From: Epichloe hybrida
Lineage: Eukaryota > Ascomycota > Sordariomycetes > Hypocreales > Clavicipitaceae
Direction: 5' to 3'
NCBI GenBank assembly: GCA_019022495.1
Contig: JAFEKR010000101.1
Coordinates: forward strand, 1 to 59,431
Length of the DNA stretch: 59,431 bases
The notes under the pieces are model-generated. The model had not been told where the DNA came from. It saw only the letters and a list, made by a program, of their open reading frames with translations, and ran no database searches. Below are positions 57,129 through 59,431 of this stretch, one piece after another. The position numbers and the translations under genes were made by a program. Position 1 is the first letter of the stretch. Every line of letters starts with the position of its first letter.

Positions 57129-58583
57129 ATGAAGACGGCTTCTGTTTTGATCGCTGCCGTTGCCGTCATATCAGCACAAGTTGAGGGCCGCAACCTGGTC
57201 GTCAACCAGCCCAGAGCTACCGGTACCGCCGCCCTTCCTGATGATGGTGTTTCTCCAAAGCCTACGTCGCCTCCTGGGTTGCATCATCTGCCCCCAGGAG
57301 GCATGTTCAGAAGAGCACCCCCTTCCATGGCGCTCCTGACCGCCATGATTGCCCCCGACAATACCTGCGGTTGGATCTCAGCCAGTGTTGCTGTCCCCTA
57401 TACCTGCGGCGGCGGCGGAACATGCGGTCTGGTGTTGGCTCAGAAGACGTTCTCAGGAGTCGTCATGTGCTTCAACGACGTGGCATACAACTTTCGTTTC
57501 GCTTGCATTGATTACAATTCCTACTTCTCGTCCAGCGTTTGCGATCATCTCTGCGCCGAGAACACACAAGTCATGAAGTGGTACGTGGACTAGATCGAAC
57601 AATTGTCATTGCCTCTTCTTCTTGGCAGCCAACATGGCCAATCCGTGTTTTGACCGAATGACCGAATGACCAAACTTACCAACTGACACTGACAAATCTC
57701 TTCCCCCAACAGCACGGAAAGCGCCATGCCATACTGCAACACCATTGCTTTCCCCGGCGGCGTCACAGACTACTGGTGCAACTCCATCAACTACTCCACA
57801 GCCCAGCTTGCCCAGACAACCTGGCGCGGGCAGACCGACGCCAGAATCTACACCAGAATCGTCCAATCTCTCACCAGCTCCGTCGTTTTCTCCTCAACGC
57901 CTAGAAGCGTGACCAACCTCGCTCCCACGGCCACCAATGCCGAGAACTCTGGCGGTGCTTCCGAGACTGGCGGAGTCGGCAATGGCAGCGGCAGCGGCAG
58001 CGGCAGCGGCAACGACAGCGGCAACGACAGAGGTCGAAAAACACCAGTCGGCGCCATTGTCGGCGGTATCGTCGGCGGTGTCGCTGCCGTCGGTCTCGGT
58101 CTCGGTCTCTTAGCCCTCTTCCTCTTCCTCCGTCGCAAGAAGAGCAAGGCTGCTGGCCAGACGGAGACGGAGACACCTCCATCAAACCAGTCTCCCATGC
58201 AACCCGGTGCCTCTCCAGGCATGCCCATGACCCAGGCATACCACGACCCCAAGTCCAGCGCTTCTCCGCCTCCCCCACAGGAATATCCTCCTCAGCAACA
58301 ATACCAGCACACGACGCCTTCCCCCCAGGGAGGATATTATCCTCAACAGTCGCTCGGTCCCTCCTCCCCGACGGCCTCACACATGACAGATCCCCGTATG
58401 AGCCACATTACCACCAGTCCCACGCCCACGCCGGCGAACGCCTATGCGACACCGCCCCCTGACCAGCTGCCTCAGCCTGGACAGCGGCCTCATACCCAAG
58501 CTCCTCCTCCCCCGGGATCCGTGTACGAAGCCCCCGCTCAAACTGGCGACAACCACCGCGGCCAAATGCACGAGTTGGGCTAG
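57129..58583 (+). CDS. Single-pass surface glycoprotein with Cys-rich ectodomain
   Basis: Exons are 57129-57580 and 57713-58583 with a 132-nt intron (GTACGT donor, AACTGAC branch, CAACAG acceptor), giving 440 aa. Residues 1-20 (MKTASVLIAAVAVISAQVEG) are a signal peptide. The ectodomain (about 75-195) has spaced cysteines: NTCGW, YTCGGGGTCG, VVMCFND, FACIDY, VCDHLCAENT, PYCN and YWCNS. A Gly-Ser repeat linker (about 241-255) leads to one membrane helix (about 263-290, VGAIVGGIVGGVAAVGLGLGL onward), followed by a basic stop-transfer RRKKSK. The 140-residue cytosolic tail is rich in Pro, Gln, Ser and Tyr. The architecture resembles fungal wall-stress sensors, but I see no WSC domain. The role is an inference. 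Confidence 0.87.
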
Positions 58584-59190
58584 CGGCGTCTCTTGGGGGA
58601 AGCGTCTCCGGAGTATCAAGAACCAAGATGTATATAACTGTACAGATTGAGCGTTAGCGATACCATTCCAAGGGAATGTGGGGACAATGACGCAAATAAG
58701 TGATGTCCCATGAGTCGGAGTTTCTGGGTTTAGATTCTCTGGTATTTCCGCATCTTTCTCGTAGGTGGGGGAAAAATGATGAATTCCTTTGGCGGGAGAA
58801 TATGAATCTTTATACGTCCAAGGCCCCGTCTTGTGTAGACAACCCGTGTAGTACTCATCTATATCCGTGGTGGCGGATCTAGGATGATCTGGGGAGGAAA
58901 TCTTGACGTTTAATTTTAACACAACGATTGTGCGAGTTGCATGTATCCCCCCCCCCTCCCCCGAAAAAGGGGGATACCTAGAACGTGTCAGGCAAGGATG
59001 GTGCTCTCGTGCATCTCAACCTGTCACTCACTGGTGTCCATTTTTCGAGCGCAACTCCTACCTGGACCGAGGACACACGGGGGAAAAGCAACCCGTCAAC
59101 AGTCAAGCTTTAAACTCATCTCCAGAAAAGACATGCACGCTGTGACTCATGCCAAGACACACACACAAAGTCCACGCAATGGCATGGCCC
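58584..59190. other. 3' UTR and intergenic region
   Basis: A Pumilio-type element TGTATATA lies at 58629-58636 in the probable 3' UTR of the surface-protein gene. C runs occur near 58949-58962. No gene is supported. Confidence 0.5.
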
Positions 59191-59339
59191 TCATTCCGTC
59201 GTCAGCCTCAGCTTCTTGCCTACATCCCTCCGTCTCGCCTGGACGGCAGCTCTCTCGGAAGCCTTGCTCTCGCCTGCGTCGGCGTTTCCGTCCCGCGCCT
59301 TTAATGCCTGCAATAGCATGCCTGCGTCGAAGAAACCAT
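59191..59339 (-). CDS. C-terminal exon of a gene running off the window
   Basis: On the - strand an acceptor (GCTGAC branch, GTAAACAG) at 59340 opens a frame reading GFFDAGMLLQALKARDG, then ESKASERAAVQARRRDVGKK, and ending LRLTTE with TGA at 59193-59191. The splice signal, the compositional balance and the clean stop suggest a real last exon of about 49 codons. The upstream donor is beyond the poly(T) tract at the window end. I do not recognise the protein. Confidence 0.5.
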
Positions 59340-59392
59340 CTGTTTACGGTAACGTCAATGTCAGCGCCGGAGAAGAGAAGAATTCATCTTGG

Positions 59393-59396
<4 letters not shown>

Positions 59397-59431
<35 letters not shown>
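59397..59431. repeat. Poly(T) tract at the window end
   Basis: The window terminates in more than 30 consecutive T residues, which may be a natural tract or a contig-end artefact. Confidence 0.9.

Noticed and set aside
1..59431. A secondary-metabolite or other functional gene cluster
   Set aside because: No backbone synthase, transporter or pathway regulator is present; neighbouring genes have unrelated housekeeping roles.

Overview
The window is a stretch of filamentous-ascomycete nuclear DNA, most likely Sordariomycetes and probably Hypocreales. The evidence is intron style (mostly 57-132 nt, GT..AG, CTAAC/CTGAC-like branch sites), fungal-type proteins (Pumilio with a long disordered N-terminus, PSP1-domain protein, NOP9, acetamidase-type amidase), long intergenic spaces rich in homopolymers and minisatellites, and TpA-rich islands that look mutated by RIP. 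The genus cannot be fixed from sequence alone. I resolved 18 genes or gene parts, most with explicit exon models.

Layout. 0.5-3.4 kb: an Argonaute (+) whose frame is broken twice and which has lost the PIWI segment carrying the last catalytic residue. 3.4-7.0 kb: gene-free, with minisatellites. 7.06-8.3 kb: a disordered, probably nuclear protein (+). 9.2-13.4 kb: NOP9 (-) and a group II PLP decarboxylase (-). 15.4-16.2 kb: a Ras-family GTPase with no CaaX box (+). 17.2-18.0 kb: an AMMECR1-domain protein (-). 19.5 kb: a tiny secreted-protein gene with one intron (+). 21.5-23.5 kb: a decayed amidase (-) with two 1-nt frame breaks and a Lys-to-Glu change at the catalytic lysine. 25.6-26.8 kb: a disordered protein (+). 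26.9-27.8 kb: a HIT zinc-finger protein (-), divergent from mitochondrial NFU1 (+, 28.5-29.5 kb). 29.5-33.7 kb: gene-free. 33.7-36.5 kb: PSP1-domain protein (+). 37.5-38.5 kb: an unrecognised 4-exon gene (+). 39.0-40.0 kb: ribosomal protein eL15 (+). 41.5-45.8 kb: a six-exon Pumilio/PUF3-type gene (-). 48.3-48.6 kb: a possible enoyl-CoA hydratase relic (-). 49.25-50.2 kb: a RIP-like repeat island. 50.4-54.1 kb: RNA polymerase III subunit RPC2 (+), followed by a short terminal-inverted-repeat element. 54.7-56.2 kb: RAD57-like recombinase (-). 57.1-58.6 kb: a single-pass surface protein (+). 59.2-59.3 kb: the last exon of a gene (-) running off the window.

How the genes relate. Most are housekeeping genes for RNA and ribosome work (NOP9, eL15, RPC2, the HIT zinc-finger protein, PUF) or Fe-S cluster assembly and DNA repair (NFU1, RAD57), interspersed with accessory genes. 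There is no operon-like or biosynthetic-cluster structure. The accessory genes show the decay: Argonaute and amidase are damaged, while long housekeeping frames such as RPC2 (1157 aa) and NOP9 (709 aa) are intact. The strongest unexplained signal is a 9-bp motif, TACGGAGTA, found 11 times and always between genes, against about 0.5 expected by chance.
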